Shown here piece by piece: positions 27,019 to 35,070 of a stretch of DNA of 64,000 bases. Under the pieces are notes generated by a model. The model saw only the letters and a program-made list of their open reading frames with translations, searched no databases and was not told where the DNA came from. The stretch's first letter is position 1, and each line of letters begins with the position of its first letter. The stretch lies in contig JBDHWQ010000001.1 of assembly GCA_039810245.1 (NCBI GenBank), positions 248,001-312,000 on the forward strand. The letters run 5' to 3'. Source of the DNA: CALDSL01 sp039810245. Lineage in GTDB: Bacteria > Chloroflexota > Anaerolineae > Anaerolineales > Anaerolineaceae. Position numbers and translations under genes: made by a program.

Positions 27019-28072
27019 GCAGCGAAGGGTCCTCTTCCAGCTTCTGGCCTTCAGGCGTATCCTGCACGCGGTAGCCGTAAGCCGCGATCTGCCGGCGCAA
27101 ATCATCCGAAACCGTCCATGCCCGGGCCTGCCGCGCCTGCTGGCGAAGGTCGGCCAGCTCGAGCACCGCCGGGGGAATAAGCTGTGTCACAGGCGCAGCC
27201 TGGGCCGCTTGCCATACCAGCGGGTCGATACCGGCGTCAGGTGTGGGCGGCAGGGCAAAATTACCCAGCTCGCGCAGCGAGAAGACCGCGCCGCGTGCAT
27301 AGGTGCGTTCCTGCCCGGCGCGCAGCAGGTGCACGCCATCACGACCAATCACCCGCGCCGTGCCTGCCTGCAAATCCATGACCAGACCGGTCTGTTCATC
27401 CAGGCCAATGATCGTCAGCGCATCCGGCACAGCAGCCGCCAGCGGATCGAAGCGCTCGCGGCCGAAGAAACAGCGGCTGGTATCCAGTTCCACGCCGCCG
27501 TCCTGATTGTTCCAGTGCGGGACGATCACCAGCGAAAGGCCAAACGGGGCCAGCAGATCCAGGCCGGGCTTCCAGTGCGGGTCTTCGCCTACCTTGTAGA
27601 CCTCGTACACTGGCAGGGCCAGCGCGCCGGCTGCGATGGCGGCCGCGCTGGCAAATGCCAGCGCCGCGCCCAGGCGGTGACGCGCGCGGATCAGCTCCCA
27701 GGTCAGGCTGTCGCGCAGCACGCGCACGGCGTAACTGGGGCTGCCCGCGCCGAGAAACATCAGGTCGGCATCGAATAGCGCCTGGTTTTCCCCTGGCGCC
27801 TGAATGGTGCGCAAAGGCTCGCGGCGGCGCGCGGCAACCTGGTGCACATCCGGATGGTAATTCTGCAGGCGCACGCGCAAATAATCGGCCACGCGGCCGG
27901 CCACCTGTCCGGCGTTGAGCTCAAACCCGGCCGGAGTTTCCAGCACCCGCACCTGCAGCGGGTCGGGCAACCCGCTTGCCAGAGCTTCGAACACCTGTCC
28001 GCCGCTGTTGCTGGTCTCTCCAGAACCAAGCAGGGCAATTTTCCCCGGAATGTACTGTGATTGGTCTATCAT
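27008..28072 (-). CDS. Peptidase S51 / glutamine-amidotransferase-like protein with CysRS-like C-terminal tail
   Basis: 354 residues. The first 250 residues resemble the cyanophycinase/peptidase S51 class: KIALLGSGETS at the start, DADLMFLGAGSPSYAVRVLR, then a nucleophile-elbow-like region FASAAAIAAGALALPVYEVY (Ser142 the candidate nucleophile, though the usual SAGA is degenerate). The C-terminus, about 300-345, reads AWTVSDDLRRQIAAYGYRVQ then DTPEGQKLEED, matching the C-terminal anticodon-binding end of cysteinyl-tRNA synthetases (D-x-L-R ... D-T-x-x-G). There is no aminoacylation domain. MarR lies 49 bases upstream on the same strand, so its operator probably controls this gene too. Whether it is an active peptidase is uncertain. 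Confidence 0.7.
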   Translation of the reverse strand: MIDQSQYIPGKIALLGSGETSNSGGQVFEALASGLPDPLQVRVLETPAGFELNAGQVAGRVADYLRVRLQNYHPDVHQVAARRREPLRTIQAPGENQALFDADLMFLGAGSPSYAVRVLRDSLTWELIRARHRLGAALAFASAAAIAAGALALPVYEVYKVGEDPHWKPGLDLLAPFGLSLVIVPHWNNQDGGVELDTSRCFFGRERFDPLAAAVPDALTIIGLDEQTGLVMDLQAGTARVIGRDGVHLLRAGQERTYARGAVFSLRELGNFALPPTPDAGIDPLVWQAAQAAPVTQLIPPAVLELADLRQQARQARAWTVSDDLRRQIAAYGYRVQDTPEGQKLEEDPSLLID

Positions 28073-28121
28073 TGATGCCTCAAAGGTCGAGAACCTGACC
28101 GCCGGATTCTGGATCGTTTCA

Positions 28122-28598
28122 TCAAATTTTCTCCGTGGTTGTTTCATCAGCGCAGGCTGATGCCTGGCGGCTGGCATGGTGCAAAAAACGCAGCAGTACC
28201 TGCACGCCGGATTCCAACGTTTCCAGTTCCTGGTCGGAAAAGTCGGCCAGATCGCGCGCCATCTGCTCTGCCATCGCGTCGTATACGCCCTGCAGCACGG
28301 CGCGGCCTGCTGGTGTAAGGCGCACCTGCATCACGCGGCGATCATTGGCCAGTGGAGCACGCTGAATGTACCCGCGCTCGGCCAGCACGGCAACCGTATT
28401 CGACATCGTGGCCGGTGTTACGGATTGCATGTCCGCAAGCTCAGACAGGCTGTATGAACGCCCGGAAAGCATGCCCAACAGGCGCACGTGCGCCAGTGCA
28501 AGCCCGGCGCCATAGCAGCGGATATGCGCCCCCAGGTTGCGCATTAACAGCGGCATCATTTCAACCAGGAGCTGCGCCACGCTTGCTCGTACCGCCAT
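28122..28598 (-). CDS. MarR family transcriptional regulator
   Basis: 158 residues, normal for MarR. The winged helix-turn-helix is in SLSELADMQSVTPATMSNTV followed by LAERGYIQRAPLANDRRVM (wing) and the dimerisation helices at both ends (LVEMMPLLMRNLG; QELETLESGVQVLLRFLHH). Family members repress their own operon and respond to small ligands or oxidants. Just upstream is a strong promoter overlapped by a perfect 18-base palindrome, which suggests autoregulation. GGAGGG precedes the ATG. The next gene on the strand is the S51-like protein, a likely target. Confidence 0.92.
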   Translation of the reverse strand: MAVRASVAQLLVEMMPLLMRNLGAHIRCYGAGLALAHVRLLGMLSGRSYSLSELADMQSVTPATMSNTVAVLAERGYIQRAPLANDRRVMQVRLTPAGRAVLQGVYDAMAEQMARDLADFSDQELETLESGVQVLLRFLHHASRQASACADETTTEKI

Positions 28599-28618
28599 AA
28601 TCAGTTAGCCCTCCTAAC

Positions 28619-28661
28619 AATTCGCTACAGCGAATTATATCGGCGGCCATGCAGATGTCAA
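28619..28661 (-). promoter_or_regulatory. Promoter with overlapping palindromic operator for marR
   Basis: On the minus strand: TTGACA (28656-28661), 16-base spacer, TATAAT (28634-28639). A perfect palindrome AATTCGCT-GT-AGCGAATT spans 28619-28636, covering the end of the -10 box and the start site, the position of a MarR-type repressor site. A further small inverted repeat ACAGG-CCTGT lies at 28665-28677, just beyond the -35 box. Confidence 0.82.
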
Positions 28662-28701
28662 GTAACAGGTAGCCTGTGTACAAAATATCGTTCGTGATGA
28701 T

Positions 28702-29139
28702 TTACACGCGGAATGTCCACAGGCGGTTGGCCAGGAAGTTATACACCAGCACGATCCCGGTCGCTACAGCTTTCGCGGGCAGGTAACCGTGTTCGGGGTT
28801 ATGCAGCAGCAGTCCCAACGGGTGTTCAAGGCCCAATACGATCAGGTTGTTCAACACCAGCGCGATGATATTAACCAGCACAAACTGGCCGAACTGAACA
28901 AACCACTGCTTCCTGCGCGATTCGGAAAACGTCCACAGGCGGTTAAGGGTGAAGTTATTGACCACCCCAACCGAATACGAAATTGTATTGGCAAACAGCG
29001 TCGGTACGCCAAACACCAGCTTTAACAGGGTCAAAATGCCAAAATCGAGCAGCGTACCGCTAAGGCCCACCGCTAGAAACCGGGCAAAGCGTTTCCATTC
29101 CTGTTGTTTGATAGCTGTCATAAGGACTTGCCGGATCAT
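28702..29139 (-). CDS. GtrA family membrane protein
   Basis: 145 residues with four predicted membrane segments. Family motifs are FARFLAVGLSGTLLDFGIL at the first segment, NTISYSVGVVNNFTLNRLWTF and the end NFLANRLWTFRV. GtrA-like proteins are thought to move lipid-linked sugars (for example undecaprenyl-phosphate-glucose) across the membrane for cell-surface glycans. The ATG at 29139 has AGGGGG upstream; a later ATG at 29121 is possible. No glycosyltransferase partner is adjacent. Confidence 0.88.
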   Translation of the reverse strand: MIRQVLMTAIKQQEWKRFARFLAVGLSGTLLDFGILTLLKLVFGVPTLFANTISYSVGVVNNFTLNRLWTFSESRRKQWFVQFGQFVLVNIIALVLNNLIVLGLEHPLGLLLHNPEHGYLPAKAVATGIVLVYNFLANRLWTFRV

Positions 29140-29264
29140 CTTACCCCCTGGACGCGTCAGACAAGAATACGATAACATTCCGAACCGGTTTTGTCAATCA
29201 TGCCCAGGGGAAACACACCTTTCAATAATTTTACAAGTTGCGGCAAAGTTGTATTGGAGTTTGG

Positions 29265-29270
29265 TACAAT
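29265..29270 (+). promoter_or_regulatory. -10 element for the gene at 29277, leaderless type
   Basis: TACAAT ends 6 bases before ATG 29277; the six bases between (ACACCT) leave no room for a ribosome binding site. Confidence 0.55.
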
Positions 29271-29276
29271 ACACCT

Positions 29277-29645
29277 ATGGCGCGAACAGAAGCACAGGAG
29301 CGTATCAATGCAGAGCTGGAACAGGGCGACCGGGCTCGCGCCGCGGGGAATGAAGGCATGGCGCGGGTATGCGCGCGCCGGGCGGCCGGCATAGCCATCC
29401 GCGAATATCTTCTGGCAACCGGTCAGCCGGTCCGGTCTACTTCGGCGGTCGACCTTCTCAACCAGGTACAAGCCGACGAAACCCTGCCAGAAGCGGTACG
29501 TGCGGTCGCCGGACACCTGCTGCAGCGGGTCACCCCGGAATACCAGCTCCCCATCCAGGCGGATTTATTGGCCGAAACTCGCTGGCTGGCGCAAACCCTC
29601 GCAGGGCTGGCAGGCACGCAGCCCCCCGCAGAGCAGAATACCTGA
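29277..29645 (+). CDS. Small helical protein, possibly HEPN-like
   Basis: 122 residues, all helical by composition. The segment AGNEGMARVCARRAAGIAIREYLLATGQ resembles, in shortened view (AGNEGMARVC...IREYL), the second helix of HEPN domains, in which bundled helices often bind nucleic acid or nucleotides. The R-x4-6-H motif of HEPN RNases is not seen, so no nuclease activity is claimed. The ATG at 29277 lies 6 bases after TACAAT. The glutaredoxin gene follows 10 bases after the stop and is probably in the same transcript. Confidence 0.55.
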   Translation: MARTEAQERINAELEQGDRARAAGNEGMARVCARRAAGIAIREYLLATGQPVRSTSAVDLLNQVQADETLPEAVRAVAGHLLQRVTPEYQLPIQADLLAETRWLAQTLAGLAGTQPPAEQNT

Positions 29646-29655
29646 AGGGAACCGT

Positions 29656-29913
29656 ATGGAAGAAAAGCAGATCATCGTTTATGGCACTACCTGGTGTTAC
29701 GATACATTCCGCGCCAAGAAAATCCTCGATAAAAACAATATCCCCTACCAGTGGGTAGATATCGATAAAGATATGGAAGGGCGCAAGTTCGTCGAGGAGA
29801 CGAACAAAGGTTACCGCAGCGTGCCTACGATTGTCTTTCCTGATGGCAGTATTCTGGTTGAGCCCAGCAATGATGAGCTGAGCGTCAAACTAGGCCTGAC
29901 GCAGCAGTCTTAA
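29656..29913 (+). CDS. Glutaredoxin-like protein, single-cysteine active site
   Basis: 85 residues, one thioredoxin-fold domain. The opening IIVYGTTWCYDTFRAKKIL holds the active site Cys14-Tyr-Asp-Thr17; the second cysteine of the usual CxxC is Thr, so it would act by a monothiol mechanism or bind rather than reduce disulfides. The cis-proline block YRSVPTIVFPDGSILVEPS is intact. It resembles the mycoredoxin-type group (family normally T-T-W-C-x-D/C). AAGGGAACC precedes the ATG, and it follows the small helical gene by 10 bases. Partners are unknown. Confidence 0.85.
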   Translation: MEEKQIIVYGTTWCYDTFRAKKILDKNNIPYQWVDIDKDMEGRKFVEETNKGYRSVPTIVFPDGSILVEPSNDELSVKLGLTQQS

Positions 29914-29938
29914 TCCGCGTGGTTCTCTGGATCTGCGC

Positions 29939-30214
29939 TCAGGCGGTTCTGCGCCGCCCAAGCAGATAGCGGACAAAGAAAACCAGCCAGGTCAGAAACA
30001 CCCCGGCGAACAATCCCGACCCGATCACCACCACCGCGGCCAGATCTTCACGCCGTTCCATAGTCACCGCCGGAGATGACGTCAGCCGGGTTTTCAGGCT
30101 GGTGACGAATTCCGGATTGGCCTGCACCGGGTTTAGCGTAGCGAACAGTTTGCCTTCCAGCGCCTCGTCGTACTGGATCATTTCTTGCCGGGATGCATGT
30201 CGCGCAGCGCTCAT
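29939..30214 (-). CDS. Small single-pass membrane protein next to a sigma factor
   Basis: 91 residues; family not recognised. A soluble N-terminal part of about 55 residues (YDEALEGKLFATLNPVQANP then FVTSLKTRLTSS) is followed by one membrane segment (about 59-84, LAAVVVIGSGLFAGVFLTWL) and a basic end RRRTA. It starts 44 bases after the stop of an ECF-type sigma factor on the same strand. Position and topology fit an anti-sigma-type or signalling partner, but the zinc anti-sigma motif (HxxxCxxC) is absent, so that role is inference only. AGAGGT lies 9 bases before the ATG. Confidence 0.6.
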   Translation of the reverse strand: MSAARHASRQEMIQYDEALEGKLFATLNPVQANPEFVTSLKTRLTSSPAVTMERREDLAAVVVIGSGLFAGVFLTWLVFFVRYLLGRRRTA

Positions 30215-30258
30215 ACTTGACTTACCTCTTTCTCGTGTTCCAGATCGTTCGCCCCAAT

Positions 30259-30816
30259 TTACGATGCCACCTTCTCTAGCTCATCCCGCAGCGCCAGCAG
30301 CGTGCGGTGATACAGGCTCTTGATCGCACCTTCACTGCGCCCCATAATGACCGCGATTTCCGCATTCGACAGGCGCTGCACAAATTTGAGGATCACCAAT
30401 TGCTGGCGTTCCGGCGAAAGCGTGCGGATGGCGCGCAGCAGCGTTTCGGTCTCCTGCGTATTCACCAGAGCCGTTTCCGGCAGATCGCCGCGATGCACCA
30501 GCTCCACGTTATCTTCCAGGGCGACTTCCTGCTTGCGGCTGTTATCGCGGTGCCAGTTGGCAACCAGGTTGTGGGCAATGCGGTACAGCCACGCAGAGAA
30601 AGGCACACCTTTATCGTGGTAGCGCTGAATGTGACCAAGTGCACGATGGAACACGCGTGCAGTGAGGTCTTCAGCATCGTTGGCATTGCCGGTGCGGTAA
30701 TAGATATAGCTGTAGATGCGGTTGACGTAACGCTCGTATAAGAGGCTAAAAGCTTCGGTATCCCCCTGTACCGCTTTGGTCAGCGTGGCAACTTCGTTGG
30801 GTTCGGGCTCGGTCAC
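30259..30816 (-). CDS. ECF-type RNA polymerase sigma factor
   Basis: 185 residues with only regions sigma-2 and sigma-4. Region 2 is visible as FSLLYERYVNRIYSYIYYRT and NANDAEDLTARVF, then FSAWLYRIAHNLVANWHRD. Region 4 is TLSPERQQLVILKFVQRL then SNAEIAVIMGRSEGAIKSLY, the helix-turn-helix that reads the -35 box. ECF factors switch on small regulons in response to envelope or other stress. The start is GTG at 30816 with TAGGAA upstream. The adjacent small membrane protein may be its partner. No promoter with an ECF-like AAC motif was recognised upstream. Confidence 0.93.
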   Translation of the reverse strand: MTEPEPNEVATLTKAVQGDTEAFSLLYERYVNRIYSYIYYRTGNANDAEDLTARVFHRALGHIQRYHDKGVPFSAWLYRIAHNLVANWHRDNSRKQEVALEDNVELVHRGDLPETALVNTQETETLLRAIRTLSPERQQLVILKFVQRLSNAEIAVIMGRSEGAIKSLYHRTLLALRDELEKVAS

Positions 30817-30954
30817 GGGTTCCTACCGGTCGGTTTAGAATTAATAACACGCACCTGCCCGTTTGGTTTTGCCGCGCGGGCATGTTGCGCAATAATTGGT
30901 CAATCTTGCTCCATTTTAACCGAAAGCGGCCAGAAGAACAGGGCCGGTTTTTCG

Positions 30955-31677
30955 CTACCCAGGGCCAGGGAGTACCGTCACGCTGCGAATTACGCAGTGA
31001 CCATCCTGCCAAGCCACGCGCATGGCAAAAGGATAGCGATTCACCTGCATGCAGTATTCCAGATCAGCGCGAAATGGGTGATCGGGGCTCTTTTCCAGGA
31101 AAATCCGCCCGGCGCGCGAATCGAGCATCCGCGTGAGATACGGCTGCGGGTCCGGCTGTTCACCGCGCAGCAGCGCGGCAAGATAATCGGCGCAAGCTTC
31201 ATCATCATCGCCCACGAAATGGCCTTCGCGGCCGGAAATGATGAAATCGACCTGACGCGCGCCCAAAACACGGATATATTCAGCCGTGGCACGCGCCACC
31301 AGGAAGGATGCCACCAGGGCGACACGCGCGCCGGTGCAACCCACCACAGCCTGCGTGCCGGATGATGAGCGGTGGATCAGCCGTACACCGCGCAAATCCT
31401 GCGAGGCCAACTCGGCAGGCGAATTGCCAAAGTCAAAACCAGGAACGTGCTCGCCCATCACCTCGCCCATCAGCAGCACAGACGAGTCTCGCTCGCGCCA
31501 GGCGAAGGCCTCTTCCACCGTTCTGACGGCGATAATCTCGCGCGCGCCCTGTCCAAAAGCCACGGCTTCAGCGCTAAACGCGCGCAGCACGTCAATCGCC
31601 ACGGCTACATCGCGCGCCTGACCGCCTTCGCTCATTCCAAGCTGGCGCGTGCTGATGGTGGACGGATGATCGCCCAT
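30955..31677 (-). CDS. 2-phosphosulfolactate phosphatase family protein (ComB-like)
   Basis: 240 residues. Family blocks are VAIDVLRAFSAEA, MGEVMGEHVPGFDFGNSPAE and HRSSSGTQAVVGC, the last forming the phosphate-binding Ser-rich loop. ComB hydrolyses 2-phosphosulfolactate in the methanogen coenzyme M pathway; bacterial homologues are common and their substrate is often unknown, so the exact reaction is uncertain here. No other coenzyme M gene is visible. The ATG at 31677 lies two bases after the stop of the subtilase gene (a TTG overlapping that stop is an alternative), so the two are translated together. Confidence 0.8.
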   Translation of the reverse strand: MGDHPSTISTRQLGMSEGGQARDVAVAIDVLRAFSAEAVAFGQGAREIIAVRTVEEAFAWRERDSSVLLMGEVMGEHVPGFDFGNSPAELASQDLRGVRLIHRSSSGTQAVVGCTGARVALVASFLVARATAEYIRVLGARQVDFIISGREGHFVGDDDEACADYLAALLRGEQPDPQPYLTRMLDSRAGRIFLEKSPDHPFRADLEYCMQVNRYPFAMRVAWQDGHCVIRSVTVLPGPG

Positions 31678-31679
31678 GC

Positions 31680-34067
31680 TCAACGCCCGGCTTGAGCGCG
31701 CTGCACCGCGGCATAGGCATCCACGATGCCATACCCGGCTACATCGTTGGGCACGCCCTGCCCGCTGGCGCAGGCTGGCAGCGGCCCGCGGTACGGGCGC
31801 GCTGTCTCATTGAGGATCTGCGTGGTGGTCTGAATATCACCGATCAATTCCGGGTTGGCTGACCACATCAGCGCCACTACGCCCACCACGTGCGGCCCGG
31901 CCATCGATGTTCCGCCGGCATATTCGTAGCTCGAATTGGGGTAGGATGACAGAACGTCTACCCCCGGCGCGGCGATATCCGGCTTGATCCGGTTGCTGCC
32001 ATCCACCGTCACCGGACCCATGCTGCTGAAATCAGCGCGCTGTCCGCTGCTATCTACCGCGCCAACACTATATACCTCATCATAAATCGCCGGCGGGTCG
32101 CTGACGCTGCCACAGCCGTTATAACCGGAATTACCGGCCGAGACCACCACGAAGATGCCCGCATCGCGCAGCGCGGCTACCGCCGGCTGCAGGCTGGCGG
32201 GGTCGCAGCCTTCCACTTCCGGGCAGCCCCATGAATTATTCAGGACCATCGCCCCGCGCGCCGGGTCGCCATCACGCAGTGGGTCGCCATCTTGCGGAAA
32301 GGGTGCCAGCATAAACTGCATGCAGTCGAGGTAATACGCGGGGTTGCCCAGGTTGCGCGCCAGATTGACGCAGCCGATCCAGGTTGCGCCCGGGGCTACG
32401 CCGGTGCGCTTTCCCAGGATGGTGCCCAGCGTGTGCGTGCCATGCCCGCCAATATCGGTTGGCCGGGTGGAACCGTTCCAAGGGTCGAACCAGTTATAAT
32501 CATCGCCCTCGCCCGCGCCGCGATAGGCAGCCGCCAGCTCGGGGTGTTCGCCCTCCGCGCCTGAATCAGACTGCCCAACGATCACGCCGCTGCCGTTGGC
32601 GCCCAGCTCGCTCCACACCTGGTCTGCGCCGATCATGGTTAGATTCCACTGCGGAGCATCGGGCGCGCTGGCAGTGCCGGACGAAGCCTGCGGAAGCTGC
32701 GGCAGCGGGCGCAGCTCGGGGTTGGAGAGCACGCGGTCGACCTCGGGGCGCGCTTGCAGCCAGGCGCGCAAGAGCGGACCACCACTCACTTCCAGGGCAT
32801 TCACCAGGTAATAAGGCTGGTACGCACGCCCGCGCCGCTCGAGCGCGGCGCGCAGGTCCGCCTGGGTCTGGTCGGCGTGCGCCACCAACGTATCGTAGAC
32901 GTACGCGCGCCGCGCATTGTAGTCATCTATCCCGGCGGCCTGAGATACGTCCGCTTGATCTTTGAGGATCGCAAACAGGTGCTCGCCGTAAAAGCCGGGT
33001 TGCCCGGCAAAGGCATACACCACGCCTAAACCAATCATGATGAATGGCAGCAGCAGCCAGACCGCGCGCGCCGCGGGCAAACGGCCACCCAGCCGGCGCA
33101 CCAACAGTGCCAGCAGGAAACTGGCCAGCAGCGCCATTCCCACGTTATCGAGCGTCATGCGTATTACCCACTGCGTCAGCTCGCCGGCCCCAGAGCTGAT
33201 CACCAGCGCCAGCTCGTCGGCATCTACCCACACCAGCGGCCAGGCAGCCGCCAGCCCGAACAACACTGCTCCCGCCGGCCAACCGGCGCACCCATTCGCG
33301 CCACCGTGGCTGATCACCGCCACGCTGGCCCACGCCAGCGCCAGCAGCACAGCCGCCAGCATCCACTGCTGCCCGTTGACCCCCATTCCGGTGGCCAGGA
33401 TCAGCACGATCACCACGCCCACCAGCCCATCCGACCAGGTATCCGCCGGTGCGGTATCCAGCAGACCGGCCAGCAAGAAGCTGGCCGCCACGCCCAGCAG
33501 CATCCCGGCCAGCAGGTTGAGCGCCAGGTCCAGCACGGAGCCCAGCGCGCCCCACACCACCCAGGGGAACATCAACAGCACACCCACCGCAGCGGCAATG
33601 GCCAGCGCGCCGGGCGCGGCCGGGAACAACCGCCGGCGCAGCAGCAAGGCAGCGCCCAGCGCGAACACCAGACCGCCGGCGATCTGCAGCGCCACGATGG
33701 CGTCCGCATTAGCCAGCTCGGGGATGCGGCTGGGTACCTGCAGCAAGGCGAACAGGCTGGCTCCTAACCAGGCGCGAAAAACGGCTTTGCCGCGCAGTGA
33801 CGGCGCGCTGACCGACAGGATTCCCAGCAGAATCGCCAGCCCGGCGGCGTAACCCAGCGAAACCAGCCAACGCACGTCGCTTACCGGCAGCGAGCCTTCA
33901 AACAGGGCCTGTTCCAGCGACCACTGCATTACCTGCACCAGCAAGGTCATGCCGATGATAAAAAACCCAACCAGATAGCGCCCAATACCGGCGGAACAGC
34001 CCTGCGGCTGCGCCGGTTGAGTCACAGGTCGTTGAGAAACGGAAGGCGAGATGGGTTGGTCATCCAT
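31680..34067 (-). CDS. Polytopic membrane protein with C-terminal subtilisin-like serine protease
   Basis: 795 residues. The first half is an unusual membrane module with about ten hydrophobic segments (about 28-390), for example GRYLVGFFIIGMTLLVQVM and AVWLLLPFIMIGLGVVYAF. A 100-residue region with ARPEVDRVLSNPELR, possibly an inhibitory propeptide-like part, precedes the S8 protease. The triad lies in IVGQSDSGAEGEHP (Asp near 500), GGHGTHTLG (His near 540) and GGTSMAGPHVVGV (Ser near 717), with the oxyanion Asn in VVSAGNSGYN. Subtilases are usually exported by a signal peptide; here the protease hangs from a multi-pass domain. AGGAG precedes the ATG at 34067. It is coupled to the ComB-like gene. 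Confidence 0.88.
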   Translation of the reverse strand: MDDQPISPSVSQRPVTQPAQPQGCSAGIGRYLVGFFIIGMTLLVQVMQWSLEQALFEGSLPVSDVRWLVSLGYAAGLAILLGILSVSAPSLRGKAVFRAWLGASLFALLQVPSRIPELANADAIVALQIAGGLVFALGAALLLRRRLFPAAPGALAIAAAVGVLLMFPWVVWGALGSVLDLALNLLAGMLLGVAASFLLAGLLDTAPADTWSDGLVGVVIVLILATGMGVNGQQWMLAAVLLALAWASVAVISHGGANGCAGWPAGAVLFGLAAAWPLVWVDADELALVISSGAGELTQWVIRMTLDNVGMALLASFLLALLVRRLGGRLPAARAVWLLLPFIMIGLGVVYAFAGQPGFYGEHLFAILKDQADVSQAAGIDDYNARRAYVYDTLVAHADQTQADLRAALERRGRAYQPYYLVNALEVSGGPLLRAWLQARPEVDRVLSNPELRPLPQLPQASSGTASAPDAPQWNLTMIGADQVWSELGANGSGVIVGQSDSGAEGEHPELAAAYRGAGEGDDYNWFDPWNGSTRPTDIGGHGTHTLGTILGKRTGVAPGATWIGCVNLARNLGNPAYYLDCMQFMLAPFPQDGDPLRDGDPARGAMVLNNSWGCPEVEGCDPASLQPAVAALRDAGIFVVVSAGNSGYNGCGSVSDPPAIYDEVYSVGAVDSSGQRADFSSMGPVTVDGSNRIKPDIAAPGVDVLSSYPNSSYEYAGGTSMAGPHVVGVVALMWSANPELIGDIQTTTQILNETARPYRGPLPACASGQGVPNDVAGYGIVDAYAAVQRAQAGR

Positions 34068-34172
34068 GCGGCAGGCTCCTGCAAGAAAATGAACCGGGGA
34101 AACTACCGCGAACAACCACGAGCAAATTTCCCCCGAAAAGGTTTGGTTGGAGCAAGTCAACGCCCCGCGGGT

Positions 34173-34201
34173 TTGATTTTCCCGACCGCGAAGACTATAC
34201 T
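34173..34201 (+). promoter_or_regulatory. Sigma-70-type promoter of the hydrolase gene
   Basis: TTGATT (34173-34178), 17-base spacer, TATACT (34196-34201), 29 bases before ATG 34231. Confidence 0.7.
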
Positions 34202-34230
34202 GTATTGTATCCCATTTGAAGGAGCGCAAG

Positions 34231-35070
34231 ATGCAACGATTAGAGCGGACGGTTATGCTGCCCAATCAGCAAAGCGTGCGAGTGTACGAATGGCAGCCGG
34301 AAGTGGTAAAAGCCGTGATCGTCCTGGTGCACGGCCTGGGAGAGCATGCTGGCCGCTATGAGCACGTCGCGGCGGCGCTCACCCAGGCGGGCTACCTGCT
34401 CACCGCGTTCGATCTGCCCGGGCATGGGAAGAGCGACGGCGTGCGCGGCCACATTGCATCCTACGATCTGGTGATGGATTTCGTTAATCGCCTGCTGGAA
34501 GAGGCCACCGCGAAGTACCCCAACAAGCCGCGCTTCGTGTACGGGCACAGCATGGGCGGCAATATTATGCTCTATTACCTGCTAAAGCGCCGCCCCAACC
34601 TGGCCGGTGCAGTGGTCACCAGCCCCGGGCTGGGCACAGCCGACCCGGTGCCTGCCTGGAAGAGCATGCTGGGCAAGGCCCTGTACAACATGGCCCCCAG
34701 TATGCAGATGGACAATGGCCTGCTGCTCAGCGGGCTGGCGCGCGATGCGTCTGTGGTGGAAGCCTACAAGGCTGATCCGCTGGTGCATGGCAAAATATCC
34801 ACCCGGCTGGGGATTGACTTGCTCAACCACGGCCAGGAGATCGTGCGCCATGCCGGGGAGTTTCCGGATATCCCGCTGCTGTTGATGCAAGGCTCCGGGG
34901 ATAAGATCGTCTCGCCGCAGGTTACCGACCAGTTCGCCAAAAATTTCCGCGGCGATCTGACCTACCGCGTGTGGGATGGCATGTACCACGAGCTGCACAA
35001 CGAGCCGGAGAAACAGCAGGTGCTGGACGCGATGGTGACCTGGCTGGACCAGCGCGTGGCCGCCTATTAG
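34231..35070 (+). CDS. Alpha/beta hydrolase, monoacylglycerol lipase/lysophospholipase type
   Basis: 279 residues. The family opening VLVHGLGEHAGRYEHVAAAL supplies the oxyanion hole (HGLGEH), followed by AFDLPGHGKSDG, the nucleophile elbow VYGHSMGGNI, the acid in GSGDKIVSP and the catalytic His in YHELHNEPEK. Enzymes of this type remove fatty acids from monoacylglycerols or lysophospholipids. No signal peptide, so it is cytoplasmic. AAGGAG lies 7 bases before the ATG at 34231. The end overlaps the convergent treY by 4 bases. Confidence 0.9.
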   Translation: MQRLERTVMLPNQQSVRVYEWQPEVVKAVIVLVHGLGEHAGRYEHVAAALTQAGYLLTAFDLPGHGKSDGVRGHIASYDLVMDFVNRLLEEATAKYPNKPRFVYGHSMGGNIMLYYLLKRRPNLAGAVVTSPGLGTADPVPAWKSMLGKALYNMAPSMQMDNGLLLSGLARDASVVEAYKADPLVHGKISTRLGIDLLNHGQEIVRHAGEFPDIPLLLMQGSGDKIVSPQVTDQFAKNFRGDLTYRVWDGMYHELHNEPEKQQVLDAMVTWLDQRVAAY

